In this document: piece after piece, positions 24,345 through 35,800 of the stretch
Numbering within the stretch: the first letter of the stretch is position 1
Layout: each line of letters begins with the position of its first letter
NCBI RefSeq assembly: GCF_021155765.1
Contig: NC_060105.1
Span: 11,627,001 to 11,691,000, forward strand
Length of the DNA stretch: 64,000 nucleotides
Reading direction: 5' to 3'
From: Diprion similis
Taxonomy: Eukaryota > Arthropoda > Insecta > Hymenoptera > Diprionidae
The notes under the pieces: model-generated
What the model was told of the DNA's origin: nothing
The model's database searches: none
What the model saw: the letters and a program-made list of their open reading frames with translations, nothing else
Program-made: the position numbers and the translations under genes

Positions 24345-25025
24345 TAACAGTAATGGCAGTAATAATTTTTTTGGTCATTTTCGGGAACGAAAACTTTTTG
24401 TCTGGGAATAAATTCGTATGACCCTTTTTGGAATAATTGGACGCCCAGGAACTCAGAAAACACAACAAAAAAAGCGTATGACCAACAGCAGAGAAATTTC
24501 GACGCAAAGACCAGCAGCAGAAAAATTGAGAAAATACGTCTTTCGTCTTTTGGCTGTAACTTTTGATCCGTTGCTCGCAGCGCATTCGGACTGCGCTCAA
24601 TCGATTTCTCTCGCGAAATTACGTCGGAATAGTGCCTGAAAGAATTTGTTGCAGCACTTCTCATAATTGTCGAAATTTCCGCAAAAAATCCAAAGGGGTT
24701 AACCTTACTTTTTTGGTCATTTTTGGAGCCGAAAATTTTTCGTTTCGGAATCGATTTGTATGACCCTTTTCAGAATAATTGGACGCCCAGGAAGTCAGAA
24801 AACACACCAAAAAAAGGGTAGGACCAACAGCAGAAAAATTACGACGCAAAGACCAGCAGCAAAAAAATTGGGAAAATACGTTTTTCGATTTTTGGCTGTA
24901 ACTTTAGATTCGTTGCTCGCAGCGTATTGGGACTGCGCTCAATCGATTTTTTCTCGCGAAATTACGTCAGACTAGTGCCGTAACGAAGCAATGGCAGCAC
25001 TTCTCAAAGCCGTCGAAATTTACAC
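24345..25025 (+). repeat. Two tandem copies of the ~342-bp flanking repeat
   Basis: GTATGACCCTTTT occurs at about 24416 and again 342 bp later, and the two units align along their full length. Both contain GCTGTAACTTTTGATCCGT or a close variant, CTGCGCTCAATCGATTT, and TCTCGCGAAATTACGTC. These are better conserved than the copies at 15.5-16.1 kb. Open frames of 60-106 codons cross them but match nothing I know. Confidence 0.88.
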
Positions 25026-25570
25026 ACAATGCGACAAAAGATATAGTATCCACAAAAAAATGAAGGCTTACTCTTTTGGATTTACGGCGAAATTATGGAC
25101 GACTCAAGAACATGCTTCGCACAATTTCTTGACGCACTGTTCTGACGTAATTATGCGAGAGAAATCGATTGAATGCAATCCTAATACGCTGCGAGAAACG
25201 AAAGAAATGTTAAACCCAAAAACCAAAAATTCCCACCGTCATTCTTCTGCTTCTGATCCTACGCTCTTTCTGATGTGTTTTTTGAGTTGCTGGCGGTCTC
25301 ATTAGTCTTCACAGGGTCCCACAAATTGATTTCGAGAAAAAAGATTCTCCACTCGACAAAAATTAAGGCTTACCCCTCTGGCTATTAGGTAAAAATCTTG
25401 ACGACTCTGAAAATATCCTGGAACCGCTCCTTTTATGCACTTCAATGACGCAATTTCGCGAAGAATCGGTTGGGCGTGTACCGCGAATACACTGCGCTTA
25501 ACAGATCAACAGTTACAACCGAAAAACTGGAGAATTTCTAACACTTCTTTCAGCTGACGGTTTCCTGCTG
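25026..25570 (-). repeat. Two inverted, more diverged copies of the ~342-bp repeat
   Basis: Read on the minus strand, 25030-25340 and 25345-25570 follow the same consensus (for example ACGTAATTATGCGAGAGAAA on the plus strand is the inverted form of the CGCGAAATTACGT segment). Together with 24689-25025 they form a head-to-head inverted arrangement. The outermost copy is the most decayed. Confidence 0.75.
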
Positions 25571-28500
25571 TTTTTCATACCTATTTAGCATTATTGTGGG
25601 TCTGATCCGTATCCAAAAATCGCAGCACAAGCAATGTTAAACCGACAAAGAACAAAGCTAAAGTGAGGTCCGAAACACAATGAATTTCCGACGGATTTTG
25701 GAAAAGATGGGAAAGGAAAATCACAGATTCATAAATCAAAGTTTCAGTTTATTCAATATCCCCTAATCATAGTACAGATTTTCGGTTGTTAGAGTGTAGT
25801 ATTTTAACAAACTGTAGGGTAGAACCACAGTGAAAGACCAAGAGAACTGTAAGAATTTCATTCAACATTACTCAAGAAATTTGATTTATGTATGTGAAAA
25901 TACAGTATACCTACGTAGCTTTAAGTAGAATATGGACGATACTATATCAAATAGTTAATACATTCAGGATTGCAGTTCCAAAATACATCTCAAGTTTCGG
26001 CCTGTACAGGTGCATCACGCATCTGCAGGATACAATGTATAATGTATGATATTATATTTTCTCTATTTTATGCAACCTTCTCTATTTTATGTGACCTGTA
26101 TTGAAATAAATAAAAAATCAATTTTGACATTACCTTTTTTGTATTTCTTTAACTCCTGGTCGTTTGCAGTTCTAGATCTAAATTTCACATTCCGCATGGT
26201 CCGATCAGTGAACAAAGAGTCACACACATCGAGTCTGAAACGAAAAATGTTTGATCCAAATAAAAAGTATGGTTAACTCATTTCATCTGACTCTTGAAAT
26301 TGTTTAAAAAAAATCCAATGTGACATATAAAAATGTTTTAGCAACCATCCATACTAAAATAACTTCCGCTTCTAATTTCTTCAACGTTTTTTTCGGAAAA
26401 AGCTTGAGAACAGTAAGAAGGGAAAATCGGCCCAGTTCGGGTCCGAGCTTAAAAATTTTGATACCTAACACACGATTTTTCAGAATTTTTACAAGTTTTT
26501 AATTTTGGTCGGACGGTAAAATCGTTTCTAAAAATTGAAGAAAATTCAAAATGAGTAGAAAAAAACCCGAGTACCTTGCAAAGTGTGAACAATTATAGAA
26601 AGAATCGCGCGCCAAATCTGAGAGGTAAAGCCCAGTTCGAATTGGGGTGGAATGCCCCATATACTCTAAGGCATGATCATGGCATGAACGCACGATGATC
26701 TAAGGCAAGCACTTCTGTAATCACAGGGGTCAAATATCAATCATACGTGTGACACACGCTATTTTTTTAAACACCTACGTATGAAAATGTTTTATATATA
26801 TTAGGTATAATAAAACCACTTGCACAGATGTGTTATTCGTAACCAGTAAACTATCTTTCTATTTTTATAAATTTAAGTCGCATATCAATCCGATTTCGTT
26901 TCCTAACCAATTATTTATACTCTTTTCTTGCACCCTTGTGTCTTTTGCGAAATTGCACAAGCGATGATAATACTATTAGCTTTGAATCAAATAACTGTAA
27001 TGACGATGAAAATTATATTCATGGCAATAATGCAATGTTTTCTGTATTAAAATCACTGCTCACGCAAACACTTCAAATCAGTTGTTGAGGGCGTATTCAT
27101 GTGCTAAGAATTAAATATTAAAGTGATACAATCTGACATAACTTTATTTTAATCAAAGAAATCGAAAATCTTTCGTCGCGGTCTTAGTACAACCCTCATC
27201 GGGTAACCTGGAGAACTGACAGAAAATTGCTGCGTAGCAAGAATTTGACAATGGCCACAATTAAAAAAGGCTTATCTTTTATTCGAAAATATGAAAAAAC
27301 TTAGTGCTTATGCTCAGACACAGCAGATATGCCTTGTAATAATCCCACTTCGGAGATAATAATAGCTCTAGTTTTTCACAGAGTGCAGTGTCACTACATA
27401 CCGTGTGTCAGATAAAAATTGACTTCCTATTATTTTTTCAAACTTTCGTGTTGGATATCAAAGAAGAATAATACATCACTGTCTAGAATGAATGTGATAA
27501 TGATAACGATTGAATGTGATAGATATAATGTGATTGGAATTTTTCTTTTACTTTTTCTTTTACGTTTCAGATGTTTTTGACTCATTGCATTTTACTGTAC
27601 ATACCTATACCTACGTATACGTAGAGTGTGTCATTGCGCATGTGCAGTTCACATCGTAAACTACAAAGCAGAACAGACGACAATTTTATAAACCTCCAGC
27701 ATTTTCTTCGCTCAGGTCCGTTAGGGTATTGGATTGGAAGGGCGAAATCCTTTGATGCCGATTATCACGCGCCACATCTCTCGTGAGCAATCAATATAGG
27801 TATCTACAAATACTCATCGAATTTCAAGCTTAACTTTTACGATGCTCAGTCGAATGTGCTTTGCTAACGTAGTCATATATCTCGGACTATATCTTTAATA
27901 TTTCACCCTGAATTTGAGCGGTATTCAATACCGTAAATTCACGCGTAACATCAGCATACTCGTAAGAATTTGAGTGAATTAATGGGGTTGGAAAACATTC
28001 CAAGCATTTATTGAATGGCAGTGGTTGCAATGGCAATGGCAATCCTTTGATAGGATTGTTGTAGTTGAAATAGTTGTGACGAAACACAAATGTGACTGAA
28101 GCTAGAATAGAATGTTAGTAAACGATAAATGGGGCTGCCGCCAAAGCCGAGTGGAATTACGTTTCGAGGATACAAGGATTTTGTATACTTAACACTGAGC
28201 ACTATTTGACCCATAACAATATCACAACAAGAATAGTCAAGTTATGAATTAGTCTAAATCGTACGAATTTGGGGAATGAAAATCACTCGTAGGTGTGTAA
28301 ATGTATACGCGAACAACCCCACCATAGCGACCCCTTCACTGCCCTACATCCGAAGACTGTTTTTCTCGAGGTCTTTCTATTTATAATAATCGAAGGAAAT
28401 TATTATTTTGTAACGTAAGAATTTTTACTCACTCGTATGATTGATAACCTTCGTGCATGATGAATGTAGATTTCTTATTGCAAAAGAAGAAACTGTATTA

Positions 28501-28600
28501 AAAAAAAAACAGTAGGTGATAATCTACGATATATATGTTTATTTATTTGATTATGATTCGTGGTAATAAACAACCGAATTATTGAAACTGGATCTACTAT
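25571..28600. other. Intergenic, no gene recognised
   Basis: AT-rich, with short chance frames only. I see no exon, RNA gene or clear transposon terminus. Confidence 0.55.
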
Positions 28601-28763
28601 GATTTTTGAAAACATTTTGAATATGTAAGTTTTCGCGCCACGCGGGTAATCGACAGGAGAGGTTAACGTAGAGTGAAAAATGATTTTTGAAAACATTTTG
28701 AATATGAAAGTTTTCGCGCCACGCGGATGATCGACACGAGAGGTTATGATAGAACGAAAAATA
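28601..28763. repeat. 81-bp tandem duplication
   Basis: The stretch starting GATTTTTGAAAACATTTTG at 28601 recurs at 28682 (period 81) with a handful of substitutions. Each copy includes TTTTCGCGCCACGCGG, a CpG-rich patch in otherwise AT-rich DNA. Two copies only; no function assigned. Confidence 0.9.
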
Positions 28764-29885
28764 CATCGAGTAATTTAAGCAATATACGGTTACGATAATA
28801 ACATGTAAAACATTCTGTGCATCATCAATGACATATTTTAATATGTTCCCAGAATACGACAATTTTAGCTGAAATACGATAAAATGATGTCCCTGGTACG
28901 ATATGCGCCATCATCAGGGTTGCCAACATGGCTCCGTTCATAAGTTCGTGGTGATACGGAATGATTGTGCGAGTTTTATTGTTTTAGCAAGTTCATTAAG
29001 AATAGAGAAAAAAATAAGTCGACGGTGCTGTTGGGCAACGTAGTTTCATATTAAAAAGAAATCGGTTAAAAAACGCAACAACACCGTGTTGCTAAATTAG
29101 TTGCTGCAGCCAGGAGACGCAGTTAGATTTACAAACTTGACTAAGATGTTGGCACAAGATTTTAGTATCATATAAAATATCATTTGAAAAACACACCCCG
29201 CTTTTGAAAGATCCTGCTACTAACGATTCCTTTACTTTACAATACATTTCAAAGTATTGAAAAAAATTGTTCTTGGAACAGTTGCAAGAGTGTCGAAAGC
29301 AATAACTAATTTTTCAATCGATTACATTGAGGTAAATAAAAATAAACAACAAATACTGATTATATGGAATTGATACAATGAGATTTAGAGGTAGAAGCAG
29401 AAGCGATGTAGTCCTTAGTGATTGGACACAGCTGAGCTGCTGTTTCAAATTACCGGAGTGGATAACGCAGAACTATGAATGTCAGAACTAAAAGTATTTA
29501 TATCGTATTTTATAGTCATTGTATGGATTTTTTGTACTTACTAAATGACAAAAGGGTAGTTACAGTCCGACCCGTCACGAAGAACGCTTCCCTAGTTTCT
29601 CGATCGCACATGTGTCCCACACTGATTCAACCTCAAAGCTGCAATTATTCATGTGCGAACCTCTTAATAAGTGCGCCCAGTCCACAAGAAAAGAAAGCGA
29701 GAGACAGAGACAGTTTGTGAGTGAGGAGCACACGCATGGTGGGGGTTTTGGAATGTGAGAAAACACTCTTTCCCTCAGGGGCTTTGGCGTCCTTATTGAT
29801 AGGTCAGACTGTACCATGTAAGGTTGATATGTATAAACGTATATTGTAAGAATATATAAGAATAATTTATTTAAGTTTCAATACG
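28764..29885. other. Intergenic, 3' flank of the MADF gene
   Basis: No coding feature seen. An AATAAA on the minus strand (plus 29866-29871) lies only about 15 bases past the MADF stop codon and could be its polyadenylation signal. Confidence 0.5.
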
Positions 29886-31130
29886 CTAACTCACATTCAT
29901 CTCTAATTCGAATAAGGTGTTACTAATTCTGTGCTCCGCAATAGCACGGGATCGATCATCGAATTTGCGTAGTTTCGCCGCAATATAGTCACCAAAGAGA
30001 CTGCATTCGTCTTTCGGCTGCTCAGATCCTGCAGGTACTTGTCGCAGGTAACCCAACACCTCTGTATTTCTTTGGTCTGGGTCGACGTTATTTCTTTTTA
30101 GTACTCGGGTTCTCAGAGTACTGAGCTCTGGTTTTTCAGTGTCGTTTGATCCTTCTTCTGCATCTGATGTCCGAAAATTTCCAGCTTCTTCTATGATCTC
30201 TTCACTTTTGAACTGGTTTCCTGTGTTGCTGCTGTTATGGAGACTTTCGTTGTCAAAATGCTCTGTTGGTATTCCATCACGCACGTTTTGCAAATTCTAG
30301 AAACACATCAAGAATAAAAATAATTAATTGTCAGCCTATTATTTATGCATTTTGTTGGAGTTAGTCTATATGATTTGCAAAACTTTTTCATAGTTCTTCA
30401 AACTTGTCAGGTGTTTGAATATCTATTTCAACATGTTCAAATGCAATCTAATCCAGAAAATGGAATGGAAGTTTTAAGAATACTATGAATTTCTCAAACT
30501 ATCAATGAACAGCGGTGCTCAGTGGAAATGATTTTCATAATTGAATGTTCCAGTTCAATACTGTCTTAATGTCCGGAGCGAATGCTGATTACAATACGAG
30601 AGATACGAGAGGAATTGACAAGATACTGTAGTCATACTGTTATGGTATTTTGGCAAAACCAAATATGCTTGGATAAACGTTTATTCTATACATCTTTAGC
30701 CAAACAATATTTGAAATTGAATGAGGTTGTTATTCATTTTAAACACTTACATTTAGAGTCTTATAGGGTATATTTTTATTGTCCAGAAATTGTAGACTCG
30801 TGTAAGCGAACCATTGCGGTCGATGAATATCACTTCGCCCTACAACATTGAAGACTTTCAAATAAATGTAACTTGGAAAAACTTCTTGTTACCTTTTCCT
30901 GTTCTACAACGTTTTCTTGCTCGCGTCTTTTCACGCCTGTACGTGCTTTTGAGACTCTCTATCTTTTTTTTCAATTCTTCAGTACTCCTGCCAAATTTAA
31001 CAGCAATTTCTGTCCAAGCATCTTCCTTCATCATTTTGTTATAATAAAGCGGATCACGCAGGTTCCACAGAACTTTTCTTTTACGATACTCATTTATTAC
31101 TTGTAAGCATATTTCCTGGGTCCAATTCAT
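29886..31130 (-). CDS. MADF-BESS domain protein, three exons
   Basis: Probable sequence-specific DNA-binding protein of the insect MADF-BESS (Adf-1-like) class. Exons on the minus strand: 31130-30893, 30839-30751 and 30296-29886. Phases fit (1 then 0) and total 738 bases, 245 residues. The MADF domain occupies about residues 5-100: WTQEICLQVINEYRKRKVLW near the start, the EELKKKIESLKSTYRRE helix, and exon 2 supplies the closing WFAYTSLQFLDNKN. Without exon 2, the other two exons cannot be joined in frame from the strong GTAAC donor. A long acidic serine/threonine-rich linker follows, then a BESS motif (SLFGDYIAAKLRKFDDRS to ISNTLFELEM, about residues 205-243) that mediates protein contacts in this class. 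MADF-BESS genes are numerous in insects, so the ortholog and targets cannot be named. A domesticated transposon origin is possible but not shown. Confidence 0.88.
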
Positions 31131-31600
31131 TGCTGCAATGCAGATCAGCTAATGACATTTACCTGTATGAATATCACAATAACTTTAAATTATCTTTAGA
31201 CGAGTAAGTCGACTTGATTTTTTTCAAATTTTTCCCTCACTGATATTCAATGCGTGTGGCTGAAGACGTCCAATGGTTCTAAAATTCGCGCTGGATCACA
31301 TCCACGCTGCATTCCTAATTTCCTACTCCCAACGCAGTTTTGGCGTACAACCCAAGGCAGTTTGCCGTGCCTCGGATCACCGTCCACATATTATCTGCAT
31401 CCTCATACTGCCAGATTCAACCTGCCTCATGCTTCATGCGTATACAAAAAGGGTACACAGTGTGTTAATTCCGTTTGGGCATTCGATAACAGTTGAAACC
31501 AGGGAGATCACAACCTGTTGTACTACGTATGCACCAAACTATCTTATATCTGGAATTCTGATAGATATAACTGTAGTTTGGTTAGTACGGTTAGTACACC
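31131..31600. other. 5' flank of the MADF gene, no exon recognised
   Basis: This likely contains the MADF promoter and 5' untranslated region. The open frame at 31273-31617 on the plus strand has no recognisable domain and no splice partner. I do not call it. Confidence 0.45.
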
Positions 31601-31800
31601 TAAGTAATATGTTGTGATCAGAGAGTGGCATGCGTGACAAAGTAGCTGGCAACGTTAAAAACTCCCTAGGACAGAGGCAGAACGAATCGAAACTCAATAA
31701 CGCGAAAGAGATAAAAGATTGTTGGCAGCACCGGGAGTTAATATCGGAACGCACTCCTAGTAATACCAAAGAGTAATATGTTGTGATGAGATAGTCGACA
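31601..31800. repeat. Direct repeat pair ~169 bp apart
   Basis: AGTAATATGTTGTGAT followed by CAGAGAGT or GAGATAGT occurs at 31603 and near 31772. Between them, a stretch containing GGGAGTTAAT-TCGGAACGCAC recurs near 32961-32993 after a similar lead-in (GAAAGAT). These look like pieces of one dispersed element whose borders I cannot set. Confidence 0.6.
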
Positions 31801-31859
31801 TGTGTGCACTGAAATATAATAATACCACGAAGCAATATCGCTGTTACGCGCGTGAGTTT

Positions 31860-31965
31860 CGCCGAGAAAGATAGAATATTTCGAGGATTTTGTCTTTCTC
31901 AGATACTCGGTGTTAATTGGCAACGAAAGAGACAGAGTTCGGAGGACTCTATCTCTCTTTCACTA
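31860..31965. repeat. Two adjacent hairpins with related arms
   Basis: The first hairpin has the arm GAGAAAGATAGAAT with its near reverse complement ATTTTGTCTTTCTC (12 of 14 match, 9-base loop). The second, 25 bases further, has the arm GAAAGAGACAGAGT against ACTCTATCTCTCTTTC. Both arms are purine-rich on one strand. Role unknown. Confidence 0.7.
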
Positions 31966-32729
31966 ATGGGGAGCATGTTTCTATCTTTGTTTAACTTTCG
32001 CGTGGTGATGTGTGTGATACTGGGGATAGACTGGCGACAATTAAATCTTTTGCACACAGCGCGCGTTACAGGATTACTATATTTCAGTGCATGCGTGTAG
32101 ACCTAGATTGACTTCGTATCTCCCTAAAAATACCCTAGATTCACCCAATACAGTTGTAATTAAATTTGAAAAAATCTATATCAGTCGATTGAATGACTTC
32201 ACTGTCGGTTGGAATTGCCGCGTTTTAAATGCTAATTTTCTGCTGATTTAAGGCGATTTTCACAAATATCGTGGGAACAGTTTCAAAAGTATAAGGAACA
32301 GTTTTGATATATAGTATTAAATGGAAATTTCTGTCAGTCTCGATTAGACCCAGAAATTAGAACCAATGCGCGTGTATATTCAACTCGAAGTAGGTAAAAC
32401 TAAACAAGAACAAGTATATGTATGATGAGACAATGCGCGTCGATGAACGACAAAATAAGTTTATGTATTTATGCCACACCTTGACACACAACTAGTTTTT
32501 GATCCGAAATAAAATGGACTTCGATTCTGTACGAAATTTGTGATCACGCATCCCATTTTTTAACGTCAGCTACATCGCCAGTCATTATCACATAACTATT
32601 ATAGAATTGAACCCGCATTTTGTTTCGATCGGAAACAAGTTAGTCGTAAGGTTAAGATAATTATAAATTTTACTGTACACATGTGGACACAAATTCTGTA
32701 ACATCTCATTTTTTCCCTAGTCGATTACG

Positions 32730-32892
32730 TTGGCAATGGAGTCAGCTCGCAGCGCCCCCGCGGCCGGTCGAGAAACAGGCTTAATCTTCGTAAGCATAAT
32801 AAAACCCAACAATGCAAATTTCAAATGCTGTTTTGCAAAAAATGTTTGCGGCCGTCCGGTTGTGGCAGCGCTGCGGCTGACTCCATTACCAA
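32730..32892. mobile_element. 163-bp TIR element (MITE-like)
   Basis: The left end TTGGCAATGGAGTCAGC and the right end (reverse complement TTGGTAATGGAGTCAGC) continue as inverted repeats for about 27 bases into CGCAGCGC. The element is GC-richer than its surroundings and non-coding. No clear target duplication was found. Confidence 0.75.
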
Positions 32893-35800
32893 TAAAGGGT
32901 GCATTTCAAAGCTAGCTGACTTAGCAGCTGAACTTAGCAGCGCAACAGAAATGAAAGATGGTTAACAGCACTGGGAGTTAATTTCGGAACGCACCTGAGG
33001 TACCATAATGCTATGAGACAGTAAAGTTAGAAGTTAACCCACCTGCGCCAGGCATCTCTTTTTCTCGGGTCGGTTGAGAGTCAGCTTGACGCGCGCAGGA
33101 AGTAAAACTGATCCTTCCCATGAAGGTATAAGGTCAAAGTGGGGAAGGTTAGGCGCTCGTAACAACTGATCTTCCTTCTCTCTCTAATCACGCATGCGCA
33201 GTACTATAATCATAATCTCAGCCATCCACCCGACGAGACTTAATTCGACGTTACTGTGTTTACAGTAGTTCGCGATCTATTCAAATGTGTAAGATTATTC
33301 AAAATAATGTGTAGCAAATCGTGATTTATATTGTAAAAGAAGATTATGTGATATAAAGATTGTCAACTGATTTATTGAGTTCTTGTTACTGGTAAAGAAC
33401 GATCGTTGCCATCCCTTATTTATTTTATTACATGAATCTACATAGACAAGCGACTGAAACATGAAGGTAATAAATAGGGGTGCGCGTCTTTCAGCATACC
33501 ACTTTTTTTCAGTATCTTCTTCCTAGAATTGTATTGATAATTACCGAAATATCAAGATTCCGGTAGATATCATAATACTGTAATATTGGTAGACACCGAA
33601 ATATTGAAGGTTTGCCAAATCTCACAATATCTAAAAACCGATATGTACGGAATAATCAGATTCGGTGGACAGTTAATATTGTATTATTGTAGGTATATGT
33701 GTAGTATAATAGAAACAATATGACTTACATTTATTTTCTGAAAAAAATTAGGGAACGATAATGTTATCGTTTATTTTAAGGGTTCTTGACTTATGACCAC
33801 CGTTTCCAGTAGCTGTTTACATTCAACAACCTGATTAACAGATCTCATACGATTTGACTGTGAGATGGGGTACTGAGACAATTTAGTTCATTTTGTAGTG
33901 AAATGTGCTCGCATGTTGAATTTATAGTAGTCCGCTTCAATTTCCGTCTTCTTTCAATTGTTTTGAAAAATCTTTAACGAAGTATTCGCAAATAGAAATA
34001 ATGCACAAATAGTCGGTCTGCGAGATACTTACAGCTTAGATGTATTACGTAAATAGGTAGATACATTACACTGTCACACAAACAAAATGTCTTGTTCTTA
34101 GGGTGCTGAAGCAATTCTGACACTGGATTCAGATTCAGCATGTCCAACACACACAGGTATGGTGACGTGGTCCACCGGAAAAGACACTTTTTTGTATGGC
34201 TGGGTTATTATCATGGGTAAACGTAAAAGGTATATGCATCATGTATGTGTAAACTAGAAATGCGAGGGCAGTAAAGGACTTCAATGAACCCCCGCGCTGC
34301 CCGTCCTGATCCCCTGGACCACCCTCAGCACCTGTTTGCATATACTCGGGCCCGAGAGCAGGTCTGATCGATTGAGGAAGGAACTTATTTTCGAGCCCGA
34401 CCCAGCCCATCGGGCAATGTTCGGATGACTCGATAAGCTAATCGTGAGCAAAAACCTTCGGCACTGGCGCACCAGGCTGTTATCTTATAATAAACATCTA
34501 GGCTAGAAACTTAGTCCTTTCTATTTCTCGGGGTAATTGGAACCCAAAGGCCGCAGGACCTACCCTTGAGAAATCATGATATTTACACCCCTGACGCGAA
34601 CGCTGCTAAGCGATAATCGCAAGACGTCTGGTCTCCGAGGAATTCTGTGGGTTTATGAGGATCTCGTCTCAAGATTTGACAGTCATCGAGTTATACGTAG
34701 GTGAACATCTACAGCGTATTCATTTTTGGGAAACCATGCTAGGAAAGAACATTTTTTAGCTATATAGATATATTTTTTGCTAACTTATTTTGCATATTGT
34801 TAACACATTATCGCGCAACTATCCGAAAGGGCAGGAAAGGGCCCGAAAGGTATATGGTTATGAAATTATTCTTCCCTTGACAGGTTTTGTAATAAATTTC
34901 ACACAAATCCTCGGCCAATACACTATAAATTATAGTGTTGGATTTGCAAAAATTTCTTTCTAGTTAACATGCACTAAGAGTAATGTAATTTTGTTGTAGT
35001 TACTAGGCATTTATTGCTAAATAAGTACTGGCACAGTGACGTTGAAATATTGATGCATTATAAGAAAATGCGGTAGAATTATCAGTTAACTTTATGCGGT
35101 TAACAATCAATTATACATTTTTTGGGAATTGCAACATCAACTTGTTTGCTGGGTGCACTAAAATCTCATAAAAGAAATTAACTATAACACAGTACATTTA
35201 GAAAATCAAATGTCCTGTCAAATATTTTTCTATTTTTTGTGTCAACAGTAGTCTGACGATGATCAGCTGGGCCCGGTCGAAATGCCACACATTGTTTCTA
35301 ATAAAACTTTTATCATGATTAAAATCGACGAATATTTTCCTTCATTAATCCTCCATGATCATTAACCTCAAATTTAACTACATTCTTAGAGTTAGATTAG
35401 GTTCTTATAGTTGAATTTTGAGGCAAACTTTCAGTTCAGGAATACAAATTTACCCCTTTAAGTTGGAGATTAATTTTGGTGTAAATTCAGGGGTAAATTT
35501 GGATGCTTTTCTGTAAGGGTCAATCCTGAATTTGAAGGTTAAACCAGAAGTTTAGGGTAAACAATCAATTAAAAAGTACAAAGTTATCTTTCAAAGTTGG
35601 GGGTTGATTTCGGCAAAGTTTGAAGAGATTTTCTTGGAAAACAAAAGAATTGTAAAGAACGATTTGCCGTATTGAACGCAGGTCCGAAATCCTCTTAAGA
35701 GTGTAGGATCAATTTTTGTTGCCAATATAGGCACACAATTGGATGTCCTAATATATTCTGTATATATCTGTATTCAAGTTTCCTTAGATTTTTTGAATAT

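Noticed and set aside
24304..25305. Overlapping open frames of 60-106 codons as genes
   Set aside because: They lie in the ~342-bp repeat, occur on both strands in several frames and resemble no protein family.
30751..30839. Joining MADF exon 1 straight to the last exon with a GTTACA donor
   Set aside because: It would drop the end of the MADF domain. A short middle exon with strong splice sites and correct phases restores it.
31273..31617. 114-codon plus-strand open frame
   Set aside because: No recognisable domain, no splice partner and it lies in the MADF 5' flank; treated as chance.
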